A DNA stretch of 64,000 nt. Origin: Timema cristinae (lineage: Eukaryota > Arthropoda > Insecta > Phasmatodea > Timematidae). The notes under the pieces are model-generated. The model ran no database searches, was not told where the DNA came from, and saw only the letters and a list, made by a program, of their open reading frames with translations. Location of the stretch: NCBI GenBank assembly GCA_039000515.1, contig JBCFYV010000100.1:36921956-36985955 (forward strand), given 5' to 3'. Position 1 is the first letter of the stretch; every line of letters begins with the position of its first letter. The position numbers and the translations under genes were made by a program. Below are positions 21,541 through 33,589 of the stretch, in pieces.

Positions 21541-21852
21541 TAGAGTGACCTGGTGGTCTAGGGGTAAGGTACCAGACTTCTGTGCTGGGGTCCGGAGTTC
21601 AATCCTCGGTCCGGGCACAGATTTATCTGATTACCAAACCCTTCCTTCACCTCTAACAAGATGTGTGTTAATCACAACTTGTGAATGTGTGGTATGCCAG
21701 GCCTCCACAGTGGTTCGGATTCCACGTTAAGCTGTAGGTCCTCCATTTCATCCCACATCACCCTACCATTACACATCAGCGTAAGTGCGTATAACCCGAA
21801 CGGGTAGTAATAATAATAATAATAATAATAATAATGATAATAGTAATAAAAA
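21541..21852 (+). repeat. SINE-A2 copy with TSD
   Basis: Full head (TGGTCTAGGGG, GTTCAATCC), the A2 segment 'gtgtgttaatcacaactt', then a tail that passes from 'acccgaacgggtagtaa' straight into (TAA)n, skipping 'gacgcggtgc'. TSD tatagaaaaa at 21531-21540 and 21853-21862. Confidence 0.94.
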
Positions 21853-22009
21853 TATAGAAAAAATGGGTGGGTGTACTTATGTACGCGCGTGAGAAGTTAT
21901 ACTTCTTTAGCATCATTAAAAAATAGTTTTTAATTGCATGCAAATAATTAATTACAATAAAATGATAAAAAGACTGGAAAAGGATAGTCAACACAGTCAA
22001 TAAAGTTCA

Positions 22010-22290
22010 GTTTTCATTAAATTTGTTTATTTATTTTTATAAATATTTATTATTTATTCAATTTAATAATAAATATTAAAAATTAACATTTTAATTTGAT
22101 GTTCGATTTAAATTTTTATCACAATTTTTTATTAAATGTTTTGTTAATTTTATTTCTTTATTTTGTAAATATTAAATAACCAATAATAAATATTTAACAA
22201 TAATAATTCAATAATATTTATTATTAATTATGTTAAATAATAATATTTTAATTTATATAAATAAATAATACATACGGATAGTTAACCTCA
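22010..22290. other. Extremely AT-rich block
   Basis: Almost pure A/T with many overlapping 'aataaatatt' type inverted segments. No SINE or TIR ends visible. Possibly a decayed foldback or matrix-attachment-like DNA. Confidence 0.4.
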
Positions 22291-23165
22291 ATTATATTGG
22301 AGCACTTGAAAAAGTCTCTAAGCACAATTTTTTTCACTAATATTTACGAATAGTAAATAATATTAATCAAAATATTCAATTTAAATCACTACTGAATATA
22401 ATTTATTAGCACATATATAATTCGCACTTGTATGAAACTAAAACACGTGTTGTGAATGTAGAAACTAGAAACATGTGGATACATATTACATATATGAAAA
22501 CGGTGATCAGAGGCGACGAGCGTACCAACATGCGCGACTAACAGAGGTTCTATTTCTATTTTGTTGGTAGCTTTTTTTTTTTTTTTGAGACTTAATGAGC
22601 GGTTTAGATTCAACCTGTTACTTTTGTGTTACAGTGATGCGCGAGCATCTTAAAATTTCACTCTCATCATTTTTCATAACGCGCCTAAAGAAGTATAACT
22701 TCAAAAAAGCTAGAAAATGTACTTGAACTAATTTCACGTATCCATACGTCAAGTCTTGCTAACTGCAGCTGTCAGTATTGATAGATACTTTCAATATATG
22801 AAAGATAATACTAAGATTATATTAAATTGTAATCAATTTTGGCCGCTTAAAATATGTATGTACATTCTCAAAGGCCTCTCTTATAAAAAAAAATTTGACT
22901 GTATATTCACATGCCAAGCCATTTGTTATGAAGCTTTCACCGTTGCCAATATATTAAACAGCGAGGGATGAATATTCTCATTTAGGAGAAATCTAATAAG
23001 AATAAAATTAAGGAAGGGTTTGATTTAAATGGGAAATATCTTTTTTGAAAAATAAAAAAAAGTTGGTAAAACAATTTTTTATATGTCTATACAAAAGGTC
23101 ATGGGATCTGCAACAGTCACTTTTCATAGATAATATTTATATCCACGAAATAATATTACTAATAT
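22291..23165. other. Unannotated stretch
   Basis: Short ORFs only. 'ttcacgtatccatacgtc' at about 22734 recurs as 'ttcacgtattcatacgtcc' at about 59476, an unidentified short shared motif. Confidence 0.35.
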
Positions 23166-23169
23166 AGTA

Positions 23170-23396
23170 ACCCTCTTCGGTGGTCGCAGGGTCTAAGGCC
23201 GTTGTCGGGCAGATCGAGGGTCGAATCTCAGTCGGGTGTGCTAAGGGTGGTTTTTCCAAACTTGTTTTCCACTATGCCTACAAGCAAATGTGGATACGCT
23301 TCTTATGAATATAAACCTTCCTCATCCTTAAAACCATTATTGTAATTGGTACACAAGCGTATATCTCAAACGGGTAGTAAGATGTGGTTCTAAAAA
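23170..23396 (+). repeat. SINE-B copy with shortened head
   Basis: 'tcttcggtggtcgcagggtc', B box 'ggtcgaatctcag', body and tail 'tcaaacgggtagtaagatg'. About 30 bases between A-box and B-box regions are missing compared with full copies. Confidence 0.82.
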
Positions 23397-23543
23397 GAAC
23401 TAATAAAGTAAAATATTGGGATTAAAAAAAAATCTTTCCTACCAGAATTCTGTTCTATTCTAGTGCAAGTTTAAATTTAAGATAATTTTTACCTCTGAAG
23501 TAAAAGTCCTCTTTGTTGTGTGTGTAAGTTACAGTATTGGTAA

Positions 23544-23731
23544 CCCTTCCTTCACCTCTGACAAGACATCTTGTGAATGTGGGGAATGCCAGGCCACCAC
23601 CGTGGTTCGGATTCCACGTTAAACTGTAGGTCCTTCATTTCATCTCACAATCACCCTACCATTACACATTAGCGTAAGTGCGTATAACCCGAACGGGTAG
23701 TAAGACGCGGTGCTAATAATAATAATAATAA
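23544..23731 (+). repeat. SINE-A copy, 5'-truncated, 14-bp TSD
   Basis: Begins inside the body at 'cccttccttcacctctgac', with no tRNA-like head, and ends in (TAA)n. Perfect TSD tacagtattggtaa at 23530-23543 and 23732-23745. The truncation therefore happened at insertion. Confidence 0.96.
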
Positions 23732-24009
23732 TACAGTATTGGTAAATATACCCCCTTGTATACACCTTCATCAACCATTTCACCAACTTGAAACCTCTCG
23801 AACTTTGACGTGATGACTAACCGTGTTCATGGAGACCAGCAAACAAACCAGAAAGACCCGTTACCTTGATTTTAGATCAAGTTTATGTTGTTATTGAAGT
23901 CCGTTCCTCCTACCCTCTCTCTTGTGTGTTGACTTTCATCTTTTGTTTCAGAAAACTTTATAATTAAACGCATCGAGCTTAACGCGTGTGATTTTGTTTG
24001 ACAAAGGTT

Positions 24010-24262
24010 ATTTTTTGTACCGCTTTTACTACCTATTCATTTTATACGCATATATACTTAATAACGCTACTGATTTAAAGATAAGGAAGGTTGAATTTAG
24101 AGGAAATGTGCCCAAATTTGCGTGGAATACGAGGGGAAAACATTTTGGAAAAAAAAAACATTCAGTACACCCCACCGGGACTCGAGCCCCAATCTACCCG
24201 TAATCGACAATCTAGCCTATTGCGAATGTGACGCCTTAAACAATGCGGCCACCAAATTAGGT
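24010..24262 (-). repeat. SINE-B copy, reverse
   Basis: 'accgcttttactacc' tail, 'ggaaggttgaatttagagga' body, 'ccgggactcgagccccaatc' at the B box, 'cgaatgtgacgccttaaac' and 'gcggccacc' head. Two short ORFs across it are not genes. Confidence 0.85.
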
Positions 24263-24819
24263 TTGACCAAGGTTATTGAGTCTTTTAACCGCAATATAAA
24301 ATAAATAGCTAATGCCAACTACATTTTTTAACTCAACTTTGGGACATTGCTAGAATTGTATTGTTTAGTACAATTTCATAACTTTGGTTAGATTACTAAC
24401 TCTTGTGACAATAACTATTGTCAAATCTGAAACATTTGTAACTAAGATAAAAGTTTAGTCTCTGTCCCAGTCACCCGCTTCAGCGGCCGATTAGTTTTTT
24501 TTTAAGGCAGAGTTTAACAACCGGCGTGCTATAAATAATACCTAAGGGTCAGCAGGCGGAACACGATTTTGGGAATGGATCTAAAAGAAGCGATAAAAGA
24601 AAATTAAAACTAAACAATTATCTTGTCATCAATAATCAATATTGTTTCTAAAAAGAAAACAATTGATAGTATTTTAGCTATTGAAGTTTTAAAAAAGTAA
24701 AATCTTATTACTGTTTTTTAATGAATAAAGCTTGCCCTAAAAAAGCTGATGGTGTTCCTTGACAATTTTATTGCCTTTCACAATGGGCCGTGAATTTTAA
24801 AAGGTTTAAAATCTCTAGT

Positions 24820-25025
24820 CTGCGGCGCCAATCTCGTGTTTAACTGACCTGCTACTGACGGGGAGATTGGTGTTTGAATCCCAGTCGGGTGTACTGAGAG
24901 TGGTTTCCCTATATGGTTTACAGCTTTCTTTACACGCAAATGCCGGTAGATTACCTCTAAAATACTTCCGTCCTCATCTATGCCCCATTATAATAATTAT
25001 ACATGCGTACAACCTGAATAAATAA
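24820..25025 (+). repeat. SINE-B copy, tail degraded
   Basis: 'gctactgacggggagattgg', B box 'tttgaatcccagtcgggtgt', body, and tail 'acaacctgaataaataag' lacking the final 'gacgcggtgc'. Confidence 0.78.
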
Positions 25026-25092
25026 GTTTTTTTGTGTGATTTCTTAAAGAGTATGGCATATTTGACCGTGAGAAGTGCAGCATGTATATTCC

Positions 25093-25858
25093 GTTCACGA
25101 TAGGTTTTTACCTGGATGACAGTTCTAAAATCATATGTTTAGGTTTTGGGTTGCCAACACTTGTAAAATATCACAGTTTTGTTATAAATGTAAAGATCTT
25201 TAATTTCCTGTTATATATTACATTTAAAATAACGTAAACTTAAGTTTTCTAATACTATTGAATTTTTTTTAATAATTTCTTTTTAGCCAACTCGAAACAA
25301 TATTTTAAACATAATTAAAAGTACTTATTTATCGTTTTGGAACGTTACTGATTTTGTGTAATATAGTGCACACATCAATATCTTTTAATACAGGCATCGT
25401 ATTTACTTGGAAAAGAGAAAATTGTTGTCATTTTTTTACATACAATAAATGATTTTATGATTATTTTACCGTATTTTGAAATATTTAACTGAATAAAATA
25501 TTTTCATCAACTGCGTGTCTGCATCACTGTAAAAAACTTGTTTACTGTTATGTTCAATCATATGGTTTAGATTCGTCAGTCGCCATTTTGAAGCTATGTT
25601 CGTTAGAAGTTTTTGTGAAAGTGGTGTTAATTTTTTTTAAGGGGAATAAAACTATAAATAAACTTTGTGTCCGACCTCAAATAAAGATATAAATAATATT
25701 GGCCTAAATTACTGTGGTTAACTATCACATTAATATATTACCATCTGTTTTCATTAGTCATACAAAGTGATATATGTCAGCTGTTGGCGTAATGATATAT
25801 TAGGGATTACTTCTAGTAACATTTCGAGCTGTCATCCAGGTAAACTTAGCTTGTGAAT
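25093..25858. mobile_element. TIR element T1, copy 2 (about 766 bp)
   Basis: Near-identical along its length to 4532-5309, with the same CCTGGATGACAG/CTGTCATCCAGG inverted ends. Flanks are unrelated to copy 1, which defines the ends. Single-base and short indels (at about 25630-25640 and 25755-25765) break the ORF present in copy 1, so no protein is conserved. Confidence 0.85.
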
Positions 25859-25947
25859 GACTTATAGTAAGGTCACCTTGTGTGTAGATTTTTAACCGCT
25901 CCGTGGGAACAAAACGTCGCTCAGTGTATACCCGCATTAATATGACA

Positions 25948-26147
25948 TGATGATAGTGATTATGGTGTGGAGCCAAATGGATATATTAAACCTAATTTAA
26001 GACTAATTAACCAGAACACGCCGACCATGGGAATAGTTAGCCTTTCGGGAAAAAAATACCTATGTTATCGTCGGGATTCAAACCCGGGACCTATAGATCA
26101 GTATTTAGTGGTGCTGGCCACTAAACTAAGAGGCTGGTGTGAACAGG
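25948..26147 (-). repeat. SINE-F copy, reverse
   Basis: 'tggtgtggagccaaatggat', 'gaccatgggaatagtt', B-box region 'gattcaaacccgggacc' and head 'actaaactaagaggctgg'. It is followed by 'gaacaggtagtaagacatgg', a fragment of the SINE-A/B tail. Confidence 0.8.
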
Positions 26148-26877
26148 TAGTAAGACATGGCGATAAAAAAAAATTGGGCCCAATAGTGTTTTGGAACCCA
26201 AGTCACTAAAATGCTCAACGATGTATAGAATCGACCTCAACTTGGGCTTACTTTTTTTTATGTTCAAAGTATACTAACATAAATTTAAGTTGATTACTTA
26301 TGTGATGGCTTACTAATATTTAGGTGAGATGGAAGGAGACGCGAGTTAAGGAAAGTAGGTTAAACTTGAAATTTTTATAGCAAAAACCCTTTGGGACAAA
26401 ATAAATAAAATATTATTTAAGTATACATAACTATACGTTTAGTTTTATTTCATACTTGTAGTAATCTCAACATTATTTTAGTATTGTTCATAAATTTTAC
26501 AGAATTTGAACAGGACTTTTTCTATTCTTTTGAAACGTCTATGTTCAAATGTTGCTATGCTTATTCAGGATGGCCATTGATCAGGAAAGCCGGGAATTTT
26601 GCTTGACTTTGTGCATCGGGAATTTAATGGCGAGGACCACTATAAATATCTTTTAGGGGCATGAAATTTCAAAAAATTGCTATTGATGGACTACTCTAAA
26701 TATCTTCGACAGGTACTAAAAACTAATAATATCTGTTCCGGTACTCAAATTTGTTATATGTTTAACACACCTTTTATAAAATAAAATAAATAATTTAGAA
26801 TAATTTGTTCAACGTAATTATTAGTCTGAGTTAGTTGTTATTTATTTAATTTAAGTTTATTATTTATTTTGACTGGC

Positions 26878-27175
26878 TTTGGGCTCTAGTAGTCCAAGTT
26901 TCTGGTATCCAGAGGTTCCGGGTTCGATCACTGATGCTTCAAAAACTTATCTCTGAAGCAGTGGGTCTGGAATGAAGTCAAACTCAGCTTTGCCAGGATA
27001 AATGAGGATCAACTTGAATAAAGCATCTCTGGTTTAGAGAACGGATATTTACGGCCATAGGTTTCTTGTGCTGACCACATGAAACCCTCTATCAGCAAAT
27101 TTTGGCACTATAATCGCTAATAGCAGATCGGTCGATATAGTTCGCTTACTGGCTCACCCATAAAGTTTGTTATAT
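26878..27175 (+). repeat. SINE-E copy
   Basis: Head 'ctctagtagtccaagtttct', B box GGGTTCGATCACT, 'ctctgaagcagtgggtctgg', 'tgtgctgaccacatgaaacc' and 'cggtcgatatagttcgctta'. Confidence 0.85.
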
Positions 27176-27326
27176 TTATTTTATATTGTTTGAAAATAAA
27201 TGCTTATACTATTACAGTCACAAGGTGATTCTCTAATTCTAACTATTCATTACTAGGGGACTTACGTTCACTTTATAAGACTATCATAAACTATGCTAGA
27301 ATTTTATTCTTAAGTTTGAATGGCCA

Positions 27327-27639
27327 CCATTATTATTCTTCTTTTTTATTATTATTTATTATTATTATTATTAGCACTGAGTCTTACTACCCGTTCGGGT
27401 TATACGCACTTACGCTAATGTGTAATGGTTCGGGTGATTGTGAGATGAAATGGAGGACCTACAGTTTAACGTTTTATCCGAACCACGGTGGAGGCCTGGT
27501 ATTCCTCACACTCACAAGATGTCTTGTCAGAGGTGAAGGAAAGGTTTGGTAATCAGATAAATCTGTGCCGGGACCGAGGATTGAACCCTGACCCCTAGCA
27601 CAGAAGTCCGACACCTTACCCCTAGACCACCAGGTCACC
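27327..27639 (-). repeat. SINE-A copy in hAT terminal repeat
   Basis: Full-length SINE-A1 in reverse, starting with (TTA)n and ending 'ccaccaggtcacc'. TSD gaatggcca at 27318-27326 and 27640-27648, part of the hAT-like right TIR. The insertion is younger than the DNA element. Confidence 0.94.
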
Positions 27640-28024
27640 GAATGGCCATCCTGTTATGATGAATATTGAGGAAATTTTGAGACACTTTATATATGCTTGA
27701 AGAACATTAAACAAAGCATATCAATTTAAGTAAATATTTTATTTATTTAGTCACATTTGTATATGTAAATGCCAAAAGTGTGGACCTAAATTCGCGTTAT
27801 ACTCTACCTTAAAGTGATTAAATTTTAATATGCATCGGTTTAGAAATTATGTGTATTCAGTCAAGTACAAGTGAACCATAAAAATTGGAGTTGTATTTTT
27901 ATTGATAAGAAGAGATTACTAATTTGTTTCATGAACAGTATATTCAAAATTAGCAGAAGATTTTAACTAGCCACATAACTATACACGAACACTTATCAGT
28001 CGGCACGTGGACTTAACTTCAAAC

Positions 28025-28228
28025 CCGTTTCGGTGGCTGCATGGCTTAGGGTGTCACACTGGCAATATACTGGACTGTCGATGACGGGTAGATTGGAGTT
28101 CGATTCCCGGTCGGGTGTACTGGTGGTGGTTTTCCTAAATGGTTTTCCTTCCTCATCCCTACCACCTTAGAGTAATTATCGTATAAGCTCCCAGACTGAA
28201 CAGGTAGTAAGAATAGGCGACAATAAAA
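28025..28228 (+). repeat. SINE-B copy with internal deletion
   Basis: 'gtttcggtggctgcatggct', 'gtcgatgacgggtagattgg', B box GTTCGATTCCCGG, then direct passage from 'aaatggttttcc' to 'ttcctcatcc'. The segment 'cactctccctccacgcaaatg' seen in other copies is missing. Tail degraded ('gaacaggtagtaagaatagg'). Confidence 0.82.
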
Positions 28229-28229
28229 A

Positions 28230-29140
28230 ATTGAGGTGACACACCATAAACATTTCGATGCTATCTCAGTTCGGCTCGTCCCATTTTGGTACCTATGAAA
28301 ATTTGTTTAATTTTGGCGCCTACTTCCACATCGGAATTAATTGATCCCACTTCGGCGCCGATCTTAGATGTTAAGGTAGAAAGGCAGATCATAAATATTA
28401 ACAAAAAATAATATGTTAAGTATGAAATCGTCAACTTTATATTTATTTTTATTATTTTTTGCTATTAATTGCCAGATAAGTGGTGCGATGATCTATAGAA
28501 ATCACATTTATTTTAAATACTTAAGACACTTTCTTTTAAAAAAAATGTCTTGGAATTATATTTGGCAAGTTATCGCTTGGGTTACACGTGATGTTTAAGT
28601 CGAATCTACATTGTTTCAACCAGTATTTCCTGTTTTAAAATTTGATTTATGTCTTATAAATTGGGTTACACTTTGGGGGGGGGGATTTTTTTTCCTGAGT
28701 TTAGAATGCCAATCTTCCAAACAATTCGTTGTACTTAGTGTGTCTCTTTTTGTAGATATTCCAATGCCTATCATCATCATTCATCCAGTTCTCCATGAAA
28801 TAATCGTTACGAGAAGTAAAGTCCACGTCATTAGGGCATTAATAATGTAAGGCCAACCATACACCGTCAATACAGGACGGAGGTAAATGGGCCAGAGCTG
28901 GGCCATTCCAAACATTAAAGCAAAAAGTTTAATTCTAAGCGTACTGTCCGTGAAATGTAACTTTTGAATAGCACGCAAATACATTGTTTAAAATGGATGA
29001 AGTACAGCGATATTTGACAGTCAGGATATGTGTTTTTGATAAATTTGTCCTCAGGGGCTTTTCACAGTCAACTTTTTTATTTGAATTGTGTAGAGTTGAT
29101 AAAACTGAAAGAATCTCGCTTAGAAGTTTGCATTCCTGAT
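28230..29140. other. Unannotated stretch
   Basis: Several short ORFs (61-79 codons) without recognised domains. A G-run at 28674-28684. Nothing repeated within the window. Confidence 0.35.
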
Positions 29141-29145
29141 AAAAA

Positions 29146-29402
29146 TTAAGGTTTTTTTTTACATTTAAGTTTGGGATGTCGGGAACGCAAAAAATGCCAG
29201 TGTTTTTCGCAATGCTTATAGCAAAATACTTTCTAGCTCAAATACAAATCTATAGTTTAATTTTCTTCAAATGGTTATATAAACAGTTTATTGAATATCT
29301 GTCGTGAGAAATTATATAGAAACTTTTACATCAATATAAAAAGTTGTCATTAAATCTTAGGACACCCTTAACATATTCAATAACTGGATTTCACCATGTG
29401 AA
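29146..29402. mobile_element. Foldback element P, copy 4 (3'-truncated)
   Basis: 'gaacgcaaaaaatgccagtg', 'ttaattttcttcaaatggtt' and 'ggatttcaccatgtga' match P. The right TIR is absent. Confidence 0.65.
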
Positions 29403-29925
29403 TGCCAGCACACGACTTATTAACTAACTTAAATTTAGAACAGACACAACATCCAGTTCCCCGGCCGTTAATTCATTATCTACCAATGATCAATTTTTCG
29501 GCCATGTCATAAATCGAACCCAATACTCTTATCTCAGTAGACAAACATACTACCGACTGATCTTTGGTGTTGGCAATAAAATAATGAAACCATAAATTAG
29601 ACGTACTAAAATTTAAAGTAGCGTTAAAAATACGATTACATCTCATTACCATGCTTTACTCATAGCATAAACGCGCAACGGGATATATTACGAGTCTCTT
29701 TTGTTTTATATTTCTCAAAGCAAAGGTAGCGAGAGTTAATTAAATTTGTTTTGTACAAGAAACATCCTGAAAAGGGAATATCATTTGTAATAATGATGTT
29801 TTATGACTTCCCTGGCTAGCGTAGGAATATTTGAGGCCGTATTTTCCGTGAAATATAATTCCATGGTTGACGTGCATATTTAATGTAATTTCACCTCATT
29901 CAACCTTTGGGTGTATGTTATAATA

Positions 29926-30158
29926 CAGTGGTTCTCAAACTGGGGTACGCCTAGCCCCAGGGTCACATGAACAGCTTTAAAGGGAAAATTGGAAAAAGAA
30001 TAAGAGAACCAAACGTGGCGGGGAATTTTTGAGATGACAGAGGGAACATTTCCCTTTGAATAACTACCTGATATTTGTCATTTGTAAAAAATTTATCATG
30101 GGGAGTACATTAGACATTTCGTCATGAGCAAGTAGTGCAATCTATTTGATAACCACTG
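29926..30158. mobile_element. Non-autonomous hAT element (233 bp)
   Basis: Starts CAGTGGTTCTCAAACTGGGG and ends GATAACCACTG, the classical hAT terminal pattern with G/C-poor inside. No ORF. Flanks 'ttataata' and 'taatatag' do not give a clean 8-bp TSD. Confidence 0.82.
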
Positions 30159-30686
30159 TAATATAGTAATTTAAAGGATATATTTCTTCAAACATGAAAC
30201 GATCAATTCATACAACGAGAATGTTCTATGAACTCACTCATGCCAATATCGAAATGGAGGGTCAAGTGTTTCCACAAATTAGGCTGAATACAAACATTTT
30301 TGAGAATAATGGGCTGCGATTGCGTAAACTTTTACAACGCCCATTGAGACGCGCTATAAAAAGGACGGCTGGTATCGGTTTGTATTTTGATTGCGTTGTA
30401 CAGGGTGGTCGAGTTAAAGTGAAATATAAAACTATACATTTGACAAAAATTAATCAAAACAATTCACAGGTTTCTTAAAACCTTTGTAAACAAAATTTAT
30501 TATTTGCCATTCAAAAAAATCCCACCCAAATATGCACAGGTATTTTTTTCTTTCAAATAAAGCACTGCTGCAATAGCTGGCGAAAGCTGTAGGCCTACAT
30601 GACTCTGCGAAGTACATCTGGGTAAATGACATCAACCTCTTGGCAAATTCTGTCCTTTACGTCTTCAATATCGTGAATTTAACGAG

Positions 30687-30852
30687 CACCTCTGACAAGA
30701 TATCTTGTGAATGTGTGGAATGCCAGGTCACCACCGTGGTTCGGATTCCACGTTAAACTGTAGGTCCTTCATTTCATCTCACAATCACCCTACCATTACA
30801 CATTAGCGTAAGTGCGTATAACCCGAACGGGTAGTAAGACGCGGTGCTAATA

Positions 30853-30880
<28 letters not shown>
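30687..30880 (+). repeat. SINE-A copy, 5'-truncated, 11-bp TSD
   Basis: Begins at 'cacctctgacaag' and ends in (TAA)n. TSD aatttaacgag at 30676-30686 and 30881-30891. A second insertion-time 5' truncation. Confidence 0.95.
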
Positions 30881-30883
<3 letters not shown>

Positions 30884-30939
30884 TTAACGAGAAAACACCT
30901 TATCTTCCAAATAAGCCTATTAGAAGAAATCGGAAGCTG

Positions 30940-31328
30940 TTAAGGTGGGAATGCAGAGGCCGCGAGGAAATGTCAGTGTTTTTGCCGCTTTCATACCTAA
31001 ACATTTTTTTTTTGTTAAAATGAATATATATTGCTTCATTATAAATATAGTTTAATTGTCTTCATATGATGATATCAACACTTCTTGAACATTTGTAAAA
31101 GGTATCCTGAAATTTAATGACAACTTTTTCTCTTCATTTAAAAAGTGTGTCATCTAATGCCGCTAAGCTCATGACAGGTCTTCAACAACTGTTATCACCA
31201 TGTGAAGAAAATTAAACTCTTATGTTTCTACTGAAGTGGTCGTTGATATATTTTTGACAAAAAAAATTGTTTTCCGAAAAAACTAAAAACACTGGCTCTT
31301 TCTCACTTTCCCTACATCCCTACATTAA
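30940..31328. mobile_element. Foldback element P, copy 5, near full length
   Basis: Starts TTAAGGTGGGAATGC and ends 'ccctacattaa'. It has the inner inverted pair around 'catatgatgatatcaac' and 'gttatcaccatgtgaag'. TTAA occurs at both edges as in copy 1. Confidence 0.75.
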
Positions 31329-31329
31329 A

Positions 31330-32670
31330 TCCGTTGACCGCGGAGTCCATGGAACGTCATCAGACGGTGAAATGCGTCCTGGGAGAACCTGTGCGGTGTT
31401 GCCGTCCTGACACGTCTCGTCGCAACCAGAGAATGCAGCAGTGCATTGCAATTAACGGTACGCATTTGGGTGACGTTGTTTTTAAACAGTAAAGAATAAA
31501 TGTTATCAAAGTTTTTTTTAAAAACTGTGAACTGTCCCTATTAAGAATTTGTCCATTGCATAGTTTTCTGTTTAATTTTTAAAGTGGGTTTGTTTTAATT
31601 AGCCACCCTGTTCAAGTAGAGGTGTGGCTGATCCACCTTATGAGTACGAGGAAGCCATTTCCTCCAGTGATGCGTGTCACTTCTGGTTCAGAGTAGGAAG
31701 TAGTTGTGATACAATTTCCTCACAATAACTACTATCTATTAAAATTTTAATGTAGGCTATATGTAAATTTTGTGTTCCTTAATTGACAAGTGTTTACCAA
31801 TCTTTATTATGTTTTTGTTAAAACAAATTATCAGTTTTATTTTCCAGCTCACAGTGCGAGGCCTTTTGTTTATCTGCTGATAACGCTTCCCCTTATCCGC
31901 TGACAAGTATACACACTCACATTACTATTTGAATTGACTCTCATTTCATAATTATTTGTTTGTTGTTTCATATTATAGATAGTTAAAATTATGCTTCCAC
32001 GGGCATTTTCAATCTATATCGTGTCAGGGATATTCTTACAGGCCATTTTAGTGAATAACCAAACAGATTGAACTGTAGATGATTTTTTTAATAAAAAGGA
32101 AACTTACAAAATTATTTTAAGTCATTAAAATTAATTTTATTACAGTGCAATACTATTTTAAAATTTATTAGAGAATTGTTGGTTTCTATTTTAATGTTAT
32201 ATCTCTAAAATTCGCCAGACAGAACGTAAATCCGTTAACATGGGAACTCGTATCGTTGCTTGGCGTTACGTCACAGGTAGGCAACGTCCTTAAATAGTAA
32301 ATGGTTTGAAAAATTAAATTTATAAAACAAAACGGGCGTATTTAATATCCTCGTGAGAAACTAAAGTATGAGGTCTTCTAGATTAATTCCTCATCAAGGA
32401 AGAGTACTTTTAACTCTTGCTGGTTGTTGCTTGTCTAATGATTTGTAGCTATAAAGATTCATGAATGAAACGAGAGACGTAATTGAATGGGAGGAGAGAT
32501 GAGAGGGGGTGGGGGCTAGCCACTTCGTTTCAAAACGCAATTAAAAGTTGTCAGACTTTTACACTCCGTTCTAAATTTGACTACGCGGATAAAACTACCT
32601 CATTAAGTCCGCCACGGATGCTTAGAACTTGTTGGAAACATATAAATACTTAATCCTTTAGATTGAAAAA
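31330..32670. other. 1.3 kb without recognised gene or repeat
   Basis: Begins with a GC-richer patch (31330-31490). Rest AT-rich. No ORF over 60 codons and no copies elsewhere in the window. Confidence 0.4.
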
Positions 32671-32675
32671 TGACA

Positions 32676-32850
32676 CCTGGACACGGGACGACTCCTGAAT
32701 ATCTCAGTCGTTAGAGCATTGGCGTACTAAGTCAAAGCTCTCGGGTTCGATTCCCGTGCCCAAATGTAATTTTTCAATTTAAAGTATATGATATTTATAT
32801 ACGACCTTAACCGTAATTAACAATTAACTTGACTATTTAATCCATCATAA
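32676..32850 (+). repeat. SINE-D copy, most complete
   Basis: tRNA-like head 'tatctcagtcgttagagcat' with intact B box GGGTTCGATTCCCG, then 'tgtaatttttcaatttaaag' and 'accgtaattaacaattaac'. Acceptor-stem pairing is absent, so it is a retroposon rather than a tRNA gene. Confidence 0.78.
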
Positions 32851-33151
32851 AAATACTATTGTTCGTTTAAAAAAGATGATATATTAACTATTAAATTATT
32901 AAACCATTGAGATTCATACCAGTGGGCACGTGGACCAAGGCGTAAGTGTTCTGATGATTAGTTTTACAAAGATTTAAGGGCTCAAATCTCGACCTGGCTC
33001 ACTGATAGTAACTGTGTTTGCCCTAAATTTTTCCCACTCTTTCTTTACTAGAGTAACTCCTTCGTTATATCTTCATCATTGAAAGTGTTCGGGTAGTGCG
33101 GACGATTAGTAAGATGTGTTGTATTAATAAATATATATTTTTTAGCGTATG

Positions 33152-33440
33152 GGTGACCTGGTGGTCTAGGGGTAAGGTGTCAGACTTCTATGCTGGCGGC
33201 CGGGGTTCAATCCTCGGTCCCGGCACCGATTTATCTGATTACCAAACCCTTCCTTCACCTCTGACAATACATCTTGTGAATGTGGGGAATGCCAGGCCTC
33301 CACCGTGGTTCGGATTCCACGTTAAACTGTAGGTCCTCCATTTCATCTCACAATCACCCTACCATTACACATTAGCGTATGTGCGTATAACCCGAATGGG
33401 TAATAAGACGCGGTGCTAATAATAATAATAATAATAATAA
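33152..33440 (+). repeat. SINE-A copy, 11-bp TSD
   Basis: Full-length A1 with TGGTCTAGGGG and GGTTCAATCC, shared tail with 'acccgaatgggtaataag' and (AAT)n. TSD tttagcgtatg at 33141-33151 and 33441-33451. Confidence 0.97.
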
Positions 33441-33589
33441 TTTAGCGTATGCCATTAGGTACTGACCTGGAGAAACATGAAATCCAGTTGGGTGGCCTGT
33501 AGACAATTCGCGGTTCTGATTTTACAGAGCTTTGTCCAGGGTACACCTATGAAGAACACATAAACCGCACTGAGATGATGGGATGGTAT

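Larger units (their letters stand above)
26566..27653. mobile_element. hAT-like element with two SINEs inside
   Basis: Perfect 13-bp terminal inverted repeats, CAGGATGGCCATT and AATGGCCATCCTG. The left end continues 'gaaagccgggaatttt', typical of a widespread animal hAT-like family. No transposase remains. SINE-E sits at 26878-27175. SINE-A sits at 27327-27639, whose TSD duplicated part of the right TIR. TSD of the element itself is not clear. Confidence 0.8.

Noticed and set aside
30194..30478. 94-codon ORF (starts MKRSIHTTRMFYEL)
   Set aside because: Basic and varied enough to look protein-like, but no domain recognised, no splice context and no copy elsewhere. It begins 35 bases after a hAT element. 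A homology search with a significant hit would change this.
32680..32765. Possible functional tRNA gene (intact B box GGGTTCGATTCCCG)
   Set aside because: No acceptor-stem pairing and a SINE-D body follows it as in other copies. It is a SINE head. The same applies to the other tRNA-like heads.
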